Shown here piece by piece: positions 18,117 to 27,872 of a DNA stretch of 64,000 bases. Positions within the stretch are counted from its first letter, which is position 1; the number at the start of each line of letters is the position of its first letter. The notes under the pieces are model-generated. The model made no database searches and was not told the origin of the DNA. It was given only the letters and a program-made list of their open reading frames with translations. The stretch is from assembly GCA_048498155.1 (NCBI GenBank), contig JBEHYN010000009.1:1-64000 (forward strand), read 5' to 3'. The stretch is from BOG-938 sp048498155. GTDB taxonomy: Bacteria > Pseudomonadota > Alphaproteobacteria > Caulobacterales > Caulobacteraceae. The translations under genes and the position numbers were made by a program.

Positions 18117-19535
18117 CTAAGGCAGCATCGCCGTAATGTTGCGTTTGGGAACCTGGCCGACCGGTATACGGGTGACTTCCTTCAGATTCACCACATCGAC
18201 CACCGACACGTCATTTGACCCGGCGTTGGCGATGTAGACGGTCTTGCCGTCCGCCGATGCGGTCGCCCACTCCGGCTGGCGACCAACATCGACCTCGCCC
18301 AGGAGGGCTAGGTTCGGCAGGGAGTAGACATAGACGGCGCTGTTCAGACGGCTGGTGACCACCAAGCGCTTGTTGCCGGAAATCGCCAGGCCATGAGAGG
18401 CGATGCCGCCGATGAAGTTCTCCTTCTTGCCCACCCTAATCTTCGGAAGGGCGACGCGCGCCACCTCCTTGTGGGTGGCGAAGTCGACGGCCACGAAGCC
18501 GTGGAACTTGGTCAGCTGGAAGAAGGCGCGCTTGGTCGAGCCGTCGGGGTTAGTCTCGAAGGCCATGGGCCGCACGCCATCATCGAAAGTGGCAGTCCAT
18601 AGGGGCTCAAGCGTGTTCCGGTCGATCACGGTGAATTCGTTGCCCGCCACCGAGGCGGCGACAACGTAGCGGCCGTCCGGCGTGACATAGGTGTTGTGCA
18701 CCGCGCCCTTGACCGGAATGGTCTTAATCACGGCAAAAGCCTGGGTGTCGACCACGTCCACCGCCCCTGCCTTGGAGTGCACGGAGACATAGACATATCG
18801 GCCATCCAGACTGATCCCGATATTGTTCGGGTGGCCGCTGATCTTGATCTTGGTGATCACATACCGGGTGCGGGAATCGACCACATCCAGCGTTGAGTCG
18901 GCTTCGTTGCTGACATAGATGCGGGCGCCGTCCGGCGAGACCGCTGCGCCGTGATTGGCGTCGATGCCGACGATGCGTCCGACCACTTTATTGGTCTTAG
19001 TGTCGATGATGTGAACATCATCGCCGGCGCTGTTGGTCTGGATGACGCGCTCATGCAGCGGGGGCGTGGGCGGCGGATTGGCCAAGGTGGCGCCGTTGAC
19101 CCAGGCGGCCAGGGTCTGCCACTCCGGATCGGACTTGGAGGTCCAGTGCTTGCCGCCGTCGTGTTCCGAATCGCCGCCGGCCGCCTCGGCCAAGGGATGG
19201 CGCAGCAGACGGCTGCGGCCGGGCTGGCCGGGAATGACCTTGGTTTTCAATACGTCGAATATGGCCCGCGAATCCGCATCGCCCCAAATCGCGGCGCCTT
19301 CCGGCACAGGCGGCAGGCTAAAGCGGGGCACGTCGCTGTGGCATTCCATGCAGCGCGCATGGCCCGCACGTTTTGTGATCAGGATGGGCAGGACCCGCGC
19401 CTTGAAGAACCCATAGTCGAGGGTGGGACCCGCCGGCTTGGCCGCCGGTGTTGCCGGCGCCGGCGCTGGTTGAGCCAAGGCGGCGCTGGACGCCGACAAC
19501 ATAAGGCCAAGAACAAACAACCCCGCGCGGTTCAT
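18117..19535 (-). CDS. Secreted YVTN beta-propeller protein with a heme c motif
   Basis: 472 aa with a signal peptide (ends AALAQ). A CMECH motif (about residue 61) suits a single heme c, in a PSD1/cytochrome-like N-terminal part; residues about 160-470 form a seven-bladed YVTN propeller with repeats such as SPDGARIYVSN, SLDGRYVYVS, TPDGRYVVAAS and SADGKTVYIANAGSNDVSVV. Probably a periplasmic redox or binding protein; substrate unknown. Its leader is almost identical to that of the next upstream gene on this strand (see repeat entries), so the two are likely coregulated. Confidence 0.8.
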   Translation of the reverse strand: MNRAGLFVLGLMLSASSAALAQPAPAPATPAAKPAGPTLDYGFFKARVLPILITKRAGHARCMECHSDVPRFSLPPVPEGAAIWGDADSRAIFDVLKTKVIPGQPGRSRLLRHPLAEAAGGDSEHDGGKHWTSKSDPEWQTLAAWVNGATLANPPPTPPLHERVIQTNSAGDDVHIIDTKTNKVVGRIVGIDANHGAAVSPDGARIYVSNEADSTLDVVDSRTRYVITKIKISGHPNNIGISLDGRYVYVSVHSKAGAVDVVDTQAFAVIKTIPVKGAVHNTYVTPDGRYVVAASVAGNEFTVIDRNTLEPLWTATFDDGVRPMAFETNPDGSTKRAFFQLTKFHGFVAVDFATHKEVARVALPKIRVGKKENFIGGIASHGLAISGNKRLVVTSRLNSAVYVYSLPNLALLGEVDVGRQPEWATASADGKTVYIANAGSNDVSVVDVVNLKEVTRIPVGQVPKRNITAMLP

Positions 19536-19538
19536 AGT

Positions 19539-19574
19539 GCGCCCTCCCCACTGATTTTATCCCAACCCTTGGCA
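19539..19574 (-). repeat. Shared leader element, copy 1
   Basis: The 36 bp just before the start codon of the YVTN propeller gene align with 34 bp before the formylglycine-generating-enzyme homologue (20561-20594). They share TGCCAA, TTGGG/TTCGG, AAAATCAGTGGG and the GGGAGG ribosome-binding site, with only about five differences and two 1-nt gaps. Such identity beyond the ribosome-binding site suggests a common promoter or operator, or a leader duplicated together with the gene. Confidence 0.6.
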
Positions 19575-19611
19575 TAAGGCGCGCGCGTCGTCACTAGGTA
19601 AGCGCAGATAG

Positions 19612-20556
19612 TCAATCGGACCGCGCGACGCGGAAGCCCACCTTGTTGGCGTGGTTGGTCGGGTCGGTGTTGTCCCGGCTGGCCGGACGCATGCCGTCCA
19701 TGCCGTTGTACCAGGAGCCGCCGCGGTTCACGCGGAACTTGCAGTCGCCGCCGGTATAGGGTGCGCCGTTGCGCGGTTGCGGGTCGTAGCTGTCCGCGTA
19801 GCAGTCCTCCACCCATTCCCAGACATTGCCCACCATGTCGTGCAGGCCGAACGCATTGGCGGCAAAGGAGCCGACCGGGGCCGTGAAGGCGTGGCCGTCA
19901 TCGCAGGCCGAGGCGCGGACCCAGGTCTTGTACACGCCCTTAGCGCTCTGATCCGCGCCGTTGGCGTATTTGCATTTGGCGGCGGGATCCTCGCCCCACC
20001 AGTAATGGGTCGTGGTCCCGGCTCGCGCGGCGTATTCCCATTCCGATTCACTGAGCAGCCGATAAGGCTTGCCCGTCTTCTTGGACAGCCAGCCGACATA
20101 GGCCTTGGCGTCTTCCCAGCTGACGCAGGCCACAGGCTCGCGGTCCGTCTGCGTGAAGCTGGGTTTTTCCCAGGTAGCCGAGGGATCGTGCTCAAGGAGT
20201 TCGGTTTTGGGGCTGATGGTCTCGCAATTGCCGCCCGCGACGCGCGCGGTGTCCTTGGCGAAGGCGGCATATTCCCCGCGCGTGACTTCGTATTTGCCTG
20301 CGGCGAACGCCCCGATCGTTACCGGATGGACAGGCTGAATGTTGTGCCGCTCTTTGTCGACAGGGATTGCGCCCATCTGGAACGACCCGGCCGGCACGCG
20401 CACCATCTGCGGGCAAATGTCGGTGCAGTCGCGGAATTCCTTTTCCCCAGGCGCCGTCGGCGGCGAAGCCATGGCAAGCGCAGGCCCCGATATAGCGAGG
20501 ACTGCAGCGGAGGCTGACAGCAATAGGCTCAGGACGATCAAACGGGCATTGAACAT
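19612..20556 (-). CDS. Formylglycine-generating enzyme (SUMF1)-family protein, secreted
   Basis: 314 aa from ATG 20556 (GGGAGG upstream), with signal peptide MFNARLIVLSLLLSASAAVL to AlaLeuAla. The SUMF1/FGE fold is clear: VRVPAGSFQMGA near residue 47, HPVTIGAFAAGKYEVTRGEY, PVACVSWEDAKAYVGWLSKK, RLLSESEWEYAARAGT, MVGNVWEWVEDCY, RGGSWYN and the C-terminal GFRVAR. True FGEs oxidise a sulfatase cysteine with two active-site Cys; here I do not see that Cys pair, so it may be a non-catalytic relative. No sulfatase gene is adjacent. Confidence 0.85.
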   Translation of the reverse strand: MFNARLIVLSLLLSASAAVLAISGPALAMASPPTAPGEKEFRDCTDICPQMVRVPAGSFQMGAIPVDKERHNIQPVHPVTIGAFAAGKYEVTRGEYAAFAKDTARVAGGNCETISPKTELLEHDPSATWEKPSFTQTDREPVACVSWEDAKAYVGWLSKKTGKPYRLLSESEWEYAARAGTTTHYWWGEDPAAKCKYANGADQSAKGVYKTWVRASACDDGHAFTAPVGSFAANAFGLHDMVGNVWEWVEDCYADSYDPQPRNGAPYTGGDCKFRVNRGGSWYNGMDGMRPASRDNTDPTNHANKVGFRVARSD

Positions 20557-20560
20557 GGCG

Positions 20561-20594
20561 GCGCCTCCCACTGATTTTGCCCGAACTATTGGCA
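20561..20594 (-). repeat. Shared leader element, copy 2
   Basis: Counterpart of the element at 19539-19574, directly upstream of the formylglycine-generating-enzyme homologue and containing its ribosome-binding site. Both copies are followed further upstream by GC-rich sequence of similar but less conserved composition. Confidence 0.6.
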
Positions 20595-20628
20595 CGCGGC
20601 GCGGCCGGCGTCATCAGGCAATGGACGC

Positions 20629-21522
20629 TTAGGGTTTCGCCCGGTCCGCCGTCAGCATGGCCTGCAGGAACTGCTCCGAGATCTCCTTCACCGAGCCCGG
20701 CGCGTGGTTGAGGAACAGGGTGTTGGTCTTATCGTTCTCGCTGATTGATTTCAGGGTGTCGAAGTACTGGGTGACCAGGACCAGTTGCATCACTTCCGAG
20801 GTGCTCGATCCGCCGACTACGGTGCGGAAGGATTCGATGGACGATTGCAGGCCCTCAATGATGGCCTTGCGCTGATTGGCGATGCCGTGACCCTGGAGGG
20901 CCTTGCTCTCGGCCTCAGCCTCGGCCTTTTTGACCACCAGGATCTTCTCGGCCTCGCCCCGAGCGTTGGCGGCGACCTGTTCGCGCTGGGCGGCATTGAT
21001 GTCATTCATGGCCGACTTGACCTTCTGGTCCGGCACGATGTCGGTCACCAGCACATTGACGATCTCATAGCCGAAGCCGGACATGTCGGAGTCCAGCTCC
21101 TGTTTCACCGCCGCCGCGATCCCGGCTTGGCTGGCGAACACCTCGTCAAGCGTCATGCTGGGCACGTGGCCCAGGATCACCTGCTCGACGTAGGACTGAA
21201 TCTGCGCCTCGGGGTCGGCCAGCTTGTAGAAGGCGTCGAATACGTTTTCGGGCTTCACCCGGTTCTGCACCGAGATGGGAATGGTGACGAAGACATTGTC
21301 CTTGGTCTTGGTCTCCATAGTCAGGGTGATCTGGTTGACCCGCAGGCTGACACGCCCGGCCACCCGGTCGATGAAGGGAACCTTCCAGTTCAAGCCCGGC
21401 TGAGCCACCCGCTTGAACGCCCCGAAGCGGGTGACCACGGCGACCTGGGCCGTGGCCACCGTGAAGAAGCTGCCGAACACGATGTAGAGAACAATGAGGG
21501 CGAAGACGGCGAGCGCGTACAT
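20629..21522 (-). CDS. SPFH/Band 7 (stomatin/prohibitin-like) membrane protein
   Basis: 297 aa from ATG 21522 (AAGGGAAAT upstream); the longer frame to 21669 is unlikely. One N-terminal membrane helix (MYALAVFALIVLYIVFGSFF), then the SPFH domain: VAVVTRFGAFKRVAQPGLNW, PFIDRVAGRVSLR, GYEIVNVLVTDIVPDQKVK, followed by an Ala/Glu-rich coiled-coil (about residues 170-215) of the usual QREQVAANARGEAEK type. Such proteins form ring-like membrane microdomain scaffolds. No NfeD partner gene is adjacent. Confidence 0.88.
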   Translation of the reverse strand: MYALAVFALIVLYIVFGSFFTVATAQVAVVTRFGAFKRVAQPGLNWKVPFIDRVAGRVSLRVNQITLTMETKTKDNVFVTIPISVQNRVKPENVFDAFYKLADPEAQIQSYVEQVILGHVPSMTLDEVFASQAGIAAAVKQELDSDMSGFGYEIVNVLVTDIVPDQKVKSAMNDINAAQREQVAANARGEAEKILVVKKAEAEAESKALQGHGIANQRKAIIEGLQSSIESFRTVVGGSSTSEVMQLVLVTQYFDTLKSISENDKTNTLFLNHAPGSVKEISEQFLQAMLTADRAKP

Positions 21523-21658
21523 GGCGATTTCCCTTGCGACCAGCGTGTGAACCATAGGTCGAGCGCTTAGCTGAAGCCATCGGTAATGCGCCTGCCCGGC
21601 TTGCGCGGCCCCCGGTCGCCAGAGCACTGTGATGTAGACCGCCGATGGGGAGATCGCT

Positions 21659-22441
21659 ATGTGCATCAAGGCCCTTTTTTGGAGCCCCCGCCCGCGCGCT
21701 TTTGTGCTGCTTGGCCTAACGGCGATCTGCCTTGCCGCCTCGCCCGCTTACGCCGGCCCGCCCTTCATCACCGACGACCCCGAGCCGGTCGATCTGGGCC
21801 ATTGGGAGGTCTATGGCTTTTCCGCAGGCGTCCACACCGCAGGGGACACGGCCGGGACAATGGGCGGCGTCGAGGTTAATTATGGCGCCGCGCCCAATCT
21901 GCAGCTCCATGTCATCGCGCCCATCGCCTTCGACCATCCCGAGGGCGCGCGTCAGGAGACGGGCCTGGGCGACACCGAGTTCGGAGCCAAATACCGTTTC
22001 ATCACGCCGGGCGAGCACGACTGGTTTCCCCAGGTCGGCGTCTTTCCCCTGATCGAAGCGCCCACCGGCAACGCGGCGCGGGGACTCGGCTCGGGACAGA
22101 CACGGGTCTATCTGCCGGTGTGGCTGCAAAAGGACGTGGGCAAGTGGACCACCTATGGCGGCGGGGGCTACTGGATCAATCCGGGGACCGGGAACAAGAA
22201 CTATTGGTTCGTCGGCTGGCTGGTCCAACGCCAGGTGACCGACAATCTTGCCGTCGGCGTTGAGGCTTTCCACCAATCCGCCCAGACCATCGGTGACAGG
22301 GAATCGTCAGGATTCAATATTGGCGCGGTCTATGACTTCAACGCGCACTATCACCTGCTGATGTCCGCCGGTCGGGGACTGCAGGATGCGCCGGTCAGCA
22401 ACGACTTTTCCTACTATCTTGCCCTTCAACACACGTTCTGA
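21659..22441 (+). CDS. Outer-membrane beta-barrel protein (Phenol_MetA_deg-like)
   Basis: 260 aa with a signal peptide ending PAYAG. The mature part begins PPFITDDPEPVDLGHWEVYG, a signature of the family annotated as MetA-pathway-of-phenol-degradation transporters, then alternating amphipathic strands and a C-terminal aromatic residue (ALQHTF) as expected for BAM substrates. It may be a channel for hydrophobic compounds, but many members have no assigned role. GGGGAG precedes the ATG. Confidence 0.7.
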   Translation: MCIKALFWSPRPRAFVLLGLTAICLAASPAYAGPPFITDDPEPVDLGHWEVYGFSAGVHTAGDTAGTMGGVEVNYGAAPNLQLHVIAPIAFDHPEGARQETGLGDTEFGAKYRFITPGEHDWFPQVGVFPLIEAPTGNAARGLGSGQTRVYLPVWLQKDVGKWTTYGGGGYWINPGTGNKNYWFVGWLVQRQVTDNLAVGVEAFHQSAQTIGDRESSGFNIGAVYDFNAHYHLLMSAGRGLQDAPVSNDFSYYLALQHTF

Positions 22442-22472
22442 TCGGCCAAAAATCACGAAGGCGGAAAATGCT

Positions 22473-25058
22473 CTAGGCGGCGTATTCCGAACCGTGCGCT
22501 GCTCGGGACTGCCGGGCAGCCAGGACAAAGCTGACAGTGGTGCCTTGGCCGGGCTCGCTGGTCATCTCCAACATGCCGCCGTGCATTTCCACCAGCGACT
22601 TGGTGAGGGCCAGGCCAAGCCCTGTACCCTGTTGGGTCTTGGCGTGCTGGCTTTCCACCTGCTCGAAGGGTCTGGCCAGACGCTCCAGATCGCTTTTGGA
22701 GATGCCGATGCCGGTGTCCTGCACGCCGACCCGCACCTTGGCCGCGCCGGATGAATCGCTGCCGGCGCGGCCTAGCACGCGAATCTGGCCGCCGCGCGGC
22801 GTGAACTTCACCGCATTGGACAGCAAGTTGAGCAGCACCTGCTTGAGGGCCCGGAAATCGGCCTCGACCTCCGGCAGGTTGGGCATGTCGATGATCACCG
22901 TCAGTCCCGCCGCCTCGGCCCGGTTGCGGATCAAGCGCACGGCGTCTTCGGCCACTTCCTGCAGATCGATGGGTTCAAACTTCAGGTTCATTTTGCCCGC
23001 CTCGATCTTGGACATGTCGAGAATGTCGTTGATCACCGCCAGCAGGTGCTGGCCCGAGCTCAGGATGTCTCCCGCATATTCCTTGTAGCGAGCGTCGCCC
23101 AATGGGCCGAACAGCTCACCCAGCATGATTTCGGAAAAGCCGTTGATGGCGTTGAGCGGTGTGCGCAGCTCGTGGCTCATATTGGCGAGGAATTCGCTCT
23201 TGGCCTTGTTGGCGCTTTCGGCGCGAATTTTTTCCGCCTCATATTTGCGGGCCAGTTCGGCCAGCTGGCCTTGACTCGCCTCCAGGCCGTTCACGGCCTT
23301 CTGCAAGGCCTCCTCATTGAGCCGGCGGGCTTCTTCCTGCTGTTTGATCGCCGTGATGTCGGACGCGGTCATTACCAAACCGCCGTCGGCGGTGGGCCGC
23401 GAACATATCTGAATCCAGCGACCGTCGTTCAGCTCAGCCTCGAACATGCCCTTGCCCGCCGCAAGGTCGGGCATCTCGCGCTTGATCGCCAGTTTGGCGC
23501 AACGCTCCACCGTTTCGCGCGGGGCGCCGGGCTTGAGCAGGCGTGGCTCCAGGGAGAAGACGTCGCGATAGTTTCGGTTGCACATGACCAACCGCCCCGC
23601 CCGATCCCACAGGACGAAGGCCTCGGACACGCTTTCGATGGCGTCCCTCAGGCGGGTTTCGGCGGCCTGGGCCCGGGCCTGGGAAATGCGTTCCTCGGTC
23701 ACGTCGAACGCTACACCGATGATGCTGCTGTAGCCGCCCGATTCCTGCGGCCCAAAGGCCTGGCCGCGCGCATCGACCCAGGCGGACTTGCCGTGACGGT
23801 CAGGCACACGGAAGGAGACATCGAAGGCGCCGTAGACCGAGGCGGCGATTAGCGATTGACGCACTCGCTCGCGGTGGTCGGCGGATATGCGTCCCAGCAC
23901 TTCCTGGCCCGTCGCCACGCCGCCGCCGCCCCATCCCAGAATGACGCCGGTCACATCGGACATCAGGACCTGATCGGTTTTCAGGTCCCATTCCCAGATG
24001 CCGCAGCGCGCAGCCTCGACCGCCAGGCGGAACCGTTCTTCGCTGATAGCCACGGCCTGTTGGGCGGCCTGGGCCCGGCGGCTTTGCCGCACCAACAGAA
24101 TCGCAAGGGCGCAGCCCGCCGCCAGGGGAGCGATGAGCATGAACAGAAACCCGCCCCGGGCCTGCATGTCCGTGGACAGGATGGGCGGTGCGGGCATGGC
24201 TACGACGGACACCAGAGCCCCATTGGCGATTGGCCGCGCCGCGACCAGCACCGGTCCTCGTCCGACCAACGACCCGCGCGCCAGCGCTATCCCGTCCGTC
24301 CCGGCCGACATATCGGCTGGGGTAATGGCGAAGGCGTCCGACAGGCTCGTCGCGCGCGACGCGGCGTCCGTTCCGGTCAGACCTAGGATGAGGCCGTCGG
24401 GCGTGGCGACCGCCGTAGCCAGGGGACCGGAGTTTCCCGCGCTCGTCGCTAGCCTAGCCGGATCGCCGGCCGCGATGACGTAGAGTCGACCTCGGCCCCC
24501 AGGGCCCGTGCCGGGCGGCCCCATGACTCCCGCATAATAGGCCTTGCCGCCATCCGCCACGGATCCCATCCAGAAGGAGCGACCGGCTTTGCGCATCGAC
24601 TGGGCCGCCTCGCGCCAAGCTGGAGAATCGGCGTTCACCCGGCCGGCGGCGCCCAGCACCTCTTCGTCGCCAGACAGGGCCACGGCCAGCGCCGCGCCCT
24701 CTGCGGCGGCCAGACCGGTCTCGGCCGCGTCCAGCGGCTGCCCGCCCAGGCGATTGTGCGCTTCGGCCGCGGCCATGAGCGCCGCGCGCAGGGTCGCGAT
24801 GGTCTTATCGGCTTGCCCGGCCGCCAGGGTGCTTTGCGCCGTCGCTGCAGCGGTGGCGGCGGCCTGCGGCGGCTGATTGTACATGCGCATGGTGATGTAC
24901 AGGACGTACAGCGCCAGAAGCAGCAGGCAAGAGAACAGGGTGATGCGAACGCCTGACGGCAGGGGCGCGCCGAGGGCGCGGACCGGCTGGCCCGCGCCCT
25001 CGAGGCTTTGCGCGCCGCCTCTCGATTGACCTGCGTCGCCCTGTACGCGGACAGCCAC
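22473..25058 (-). CDS. pleC: PAS-containing sensor histidine kinase, PleC-like
   Basis: 861 aa from GTG 25058, with AAGGAG 7 nt upstream. Order: N-terminal helix (about 38-58), a periplasmic domain to about 300, a second helix (about 303-322), PAS domains around 340-460 and 470-580, a coiled coil, HisKA with phospho-acceptor His near residue 629 in ANMSHELRTPLNAINGFSEI, and HATPase with NLLSNAVKFTPRGG, DTGIGIS and GTGLGLALTKS. No receiver domain. The HisKA-ATPase half matches my recollection of Caulobacter PleC, the DivK kinase/phosphatase controlling polarity, motility and phage sensitivity. The DivJ/PleC family has other members, so the symbol is an inference. Confidence 0.75.
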   Translation of the reverse strand: MAVRVQGDAGQSRGGAQSLEGAGQPVRALGAPLPSGVRITLFSCLLLLALYVLYITMRMYNQPPQAAATAAATAQSTLAAGQADKTIATLRAALMAAAEAHNRLGGQPLDAAETGLAAAEGAALAVALSGDEEVLGAAGRVNADSPAWREAAQSMRKAGRSFWMGSVADGGKAYYAGVMGPPGTGPGGRGRLYVIAAGDPARLATSAGNSGPLATAVATPDGLILGLTGTDAASRATSLSDAFAITPADMSAGTDGIALARGSLVGRGPVLVAARPIANGALVSVVAMPAPPILSTDMQARGGFLFMLIAPLAAGCALAILLVRQSRRAQAAQQAVAISEERFRLAVEAARCGIWEWDLKTDQVLMSDVTGVILGWGGGGVATGQEVLGRISADHRERVRQSLIAASVYGAFDVSFRVPDRHGKSAWVDARGQAFGPQESGGYSSIIGVAFDVTEERISQARAQAAETRLRDAIESVSEAFVLWDRAGRLVMCNRNYRDVFSLEPRLLKPGAPRETVERCAKLAIKREMPDLAAGKGMFEAELNDGRWIQICSRPTADGGLVMTASDITAIKQQEEARRLNEEALQKAVNGLEASQGQLAELARKYEAEKIRAESANKAKSEFLANMSHELRTPLNAINGFSEIMLGELFGPLGDARYKEYAGDILSSGQHLLAVINDILDMSKIEAGKMNLKFEPIDLQEVAEDAVRLIRNRAEAAGLTVIIDMPNLPEVEADFRALKQVLLNLLSNAVKFTPRGGQIRVLGRAGSDSSGAAKVRVGVQDTGIGISKSDLERLARPFEQVESQHAKTQQGTGLGLALTKSLVEMHGGMLEMTSEPGQGTTVSFVLAARQSRAAHGSEYAA

Positions 25059-25141
25059 GCCCGCTCCTTCGTGATTCGCCCGTAAACAGGAATCCTACGC
25101 GGCGGGGCGAGTCTTCGAAAGCCGGCTCGGCGATGTTCCTG

Positions 25142-27766
25142 TTAGCCGATGGCCTTGCCGGCCAGTTCGTGCACGTTCTTTGACAGGCCCGGGGCCGCGG
25201 CGATCCGCCGAAGCTGGGCCAGCATCAACTCGGCCAGCTCGGGCTTGAAGCGACGCCAAGCGCCCAGCGGCTCCAGCAAACGGGCCGCCACCATGGGGTT
25301 GAAGGCGTCCACCATCAGGATCTGATCGGCCAGGAAGGCGTAGCCCGCTCCGCTCGGATCGTGGAACCGCACCGGATTGCCGGACGAAAAGCTCGCCACC
25401 AGGGCGCGCAAGCGATTGGGGTTCTTGGCGTCGAAGGCCGGGTGCGTCATGAGCGCGCGCACGCGCTGCAAGGCGTCGGGGGCCGGATTGACCGCCTGGA
25501 TCGAGAACCATTTGTCGATCACCAGGGGCTCGCCTTGCCCGCGGTCATAGAAGTGCGCCAGGGCCCGGTCGAACGGCGCCCCGCCCAGCAGCATTAGGGC
25601 GCTCAGCCCGCCCATGGCGTCGGTCATATTTGTGGCGTCGTAGTAATGAGCCGCAGCCCGCTCGGCGACGGCTTGGCTCGGGGTTGAGGTGAGCAGGTTG
25701 AGGCTGGCGTTGCACAGGGCCCGGCGACCGGCGCTGGCGGCGTCAGGCGCAAAGGCCGCTTCGGCGCCGAGGTTGCTATGCAGCGCGCTCAGAGCCTCGT
25801 TCAGGCCCTGCGCCATGCGTGCACGCAGGGCGTCGCGCGCCGCGTGGATCGCCGCCGGGTCAGCGGGCTGGGACCTGAGCGACAGATCCTGTTCGCCCGG
25901 CAGGGCGATGAGCAAGGCCTTGAACGCGTCCTCGGCGGACTGGTCGGCCAGGGCCCGGGAAAGGGCTGCTGTGAAGGCGGCTTCACCGGCTTCGTCGGGC
26001 CGTCCGGCGGCGCGCGCCAGCATCAGTTTGGCCGCCAACTCCTGGCCCGCTTCCCAGCGGTTGAATAGGTCGGGGTCGGAGGACAGCAGAACATAGCCGT
26101 CGGCTTCCGGCGCGTTAGAGCTCAGCTTGACTGGGGCGGAGAATGACCGCAGGGCCGAGATGACAGGCGGACTTTGCACGTCTTCCAACCGCACCTGGGT
26201 GTGGGCCGCGTGCAACACGATCAGGGCTTGCGTATCCCCAGCTTGGGCGCCGGGCGCCTTGAAGGCCAGGGTCTTGCCCTCGGCGTCGAGCAGGCCGAGC
26301 CGCACGGGGATGGGCAGGGGATGCTTGTCCGGTTGGCCGGGGGTTGGTGCGGTGGACTGGGTGAAGGTCAGGTCGAGGGTCTTGGCCTGGGCGTCATAGG
26401 CCGCGTCCATTCTCACGGTCGGCGTACCGGCTTGTTCGTACCAGCCGAAGAAGTCGGTTAGATCGCGGCCCGAGGCGTCCGCGAAACAGGCGACAAAGGC
26501 CTCAACCGTGGTGGCCTCGCCGTCGTGGCGCTCGAAATACAGGTCCATGCCCGCACGGAAGGTTTCGGCCCCGAGAAGGGTCTCCAGCATACGGATGACT
26601 TCTGCGCCCTTGTCGTAGACCGTGGCGGTGTAGAAGTTGTCGATCTTGATGAAGCTGGATGGACGCACCGGGTGGGCCATGGGGCCGGCGTCTTCCGCGA
26701 ACTGCCGCCCGCGCAGGGCTCGCACGTCCTTGATCCGCTGGACCGCCGCCCCGCGCTGGTCGGCCGAGAAGCTCTGGTCGCGAAAGACTGTCAGGCCCTC
26801 CTTCAGGCACAGCTGGAACCAGTCGCGGCAGGTAATGCGGTCGCCGGTCCAGTTGTGGAAATACTCGTGGGCGATGACGCTCTCGATCCGCTCGTAGTCG
26901 AAGTCCGTCGCCGTCGTCTCATCGGCCAGAAGCAGGGACGAGTTGAACACGTTCAACCCCTTGTTCTCCATCGCCCCGAAATTGAAGTCGCGCACGGCCA
27001 CGATCATAAACAGGTCCAGGTCGTACTCGCGTCCGAACGCCTGCTCGTCCCAGCGCATGGAGCGCTTCAGGGCGTCCATGGCATAGACCGCCCGGCTCGA
27101 CTGGCCTGGATCGACATAGATGCGCAGGTCGATCTTGCGCCCGGTCATGGTGGTGAAGTCGTCGGCCAACTCGTCCAGCTCCCCGGCCACCAAGGCGAAA
27201 AGATAGCAGGGCTTGGGAAAGGGATCGCGCCAGCGGGCGAAGTGGCGCCCGCCCGCCAGATCGCCGGCCTCGATCAGGTTGCCGTTGGACAGCAGACGCG
27301 GAAAAGCCGCCTTGTCCGCCTCCATCCGCACGGAAAAGCGGGAGAGCACGTCGGGTCGGTCGGGGAAGTAGGTGATCTTGCGAAAGCCCTCCGCCTCGCA
27401 CTGAGTGCAGAAGCGGCCACCGGACATATAGAGGCCTTCCAAGAAGGTATTAGCCTGCGGGCTGATCTCCACCTCAGTATCTAAGACGAAGGCGTCGGGC
27501 GTATCTGTGATGGTCAGGTGTTCTGCGGTGACCGTGTAGCGCGCGGGCTCCAACGCTTTTCCGTTCAGGCCTAGCGAGATTAGTTTCAGCCGCATCCCGT
27601 CCAGAACCAGGGGCTCCGCGTGCTCGCCGTTGCGCTTGATCGCCAGCTTGGCCTTCACCCGTGTGGCGTCGGGCTCCAGCGCGAAGTCCATGTCGACGGT
27701 CTCTACCAGGAAGGCCGGCGGCTTGTAGTCGGCAAGACGGATGGGCTGGGGAACGTCGGTGCGCAT
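25142..27766 (-). CDS. pepN: Aminopeptidase N
   Basis: 874 aa, matching the E. coli PepN type (M1 family). GAMENKGLN (about residue 263) binds the peptide N-terminus; HEYFHNWTGDRITCRDWFQL (about residue 297) holds the zinc ligands HExxH, with the third ligand Glu in LKEGLTVFRD. It trims cytoplasmic peptides. The C-terminal helical domain is complete to the end. Starts about 105 nt from the divergent aminotransferase. Confidence 0.96.
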   Translation of the reverse strand: MRTDVPQPIRLADYKPPAFLVETVDMDFALEPDATRVKAKLAIKRNGEHAEPLVLDGMRLKLISLGLNGKALEPARYTVTAEHLTITDTPDAFVLDTEVEISPQANTFLEGLYMSGGRFCTQCEAEGFRKITYFPDRPDVLSRFSVRMEADKAAFPRLLSNGNLIEAGDLAGGRHFARWRDPFPKPCYLFALVAGELDELADDFTTMTGRKIDLRIYVDPGQSSRAVYAMDALKRSMRWDEQAFGREYDLDLFMIVAVRDFNFGAMENKGLNVFNSSLLLADETTATDFDYERIESVIAHEYFHNWTGDRITCRDWFQLCLKEGLTVFRDQSFSADQRGAAVQRIKDVRALRGRQFAEDAGPMAHPVRPSSFIKIDNFYTATVYDKGAEVIRMLETLLGAETFRAGMDLYFERHDGEATTVEAFVACFADASGRDLTDFFGWYEQAGTPTVRMDAAYDAQAKTLDLTFTQSTAPTPGQPDKHPLPIPVRLGLLDAEGKTLAFKAPGAQAGDTQALIVLHAAHTQVRLEDVQSPPVISALRSFSAPVKLSSNAPEADGYVLLSSDPDLFNRWEAGQELAAKLMLARAAGRPDEAGEAAFTAALSRALADQSAEDAFKALLIALPGEQDLSLRSQPADPAAIHAARDALRARMAQGLNEALSALHSNLGAEAAFAPDAASAGRRALCNASLNLLTSTPSQAVAERAAAHYYDATNMTDAMGGLSALMLLGGAPFDRALAHFYDRGQGEPLVIDKWFSIQAVNPAPDALQRVRALMTHPAFDAKNPNRLRALVASFSSGNPVRFHDPSGAGYAFLADQILMVDAFNPMVAARLLEPLGAWRRFKPELAELMLAQLRRIAAAPGLSKNVHELAGKAIG

Positions 27767-27872
27767 GGCGGAAACTCGGCTGACGGAGGCTTGCGCTCTT
27801 AATTGGCGCCGCGAGCGCCGAGGCGCCAGTGCGCCAATGGCGTTTGCCGCAGTTTGCCGCTACCACCCGCCC

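Noticed and set aside
20571..20605. Sigma54 promoter (TGGCACG) in the shared leader
   Set aside because: TGGCACG is on the strand opposite to the genes and the matching TTGC element is missing; the other copy reads TGGCATA.
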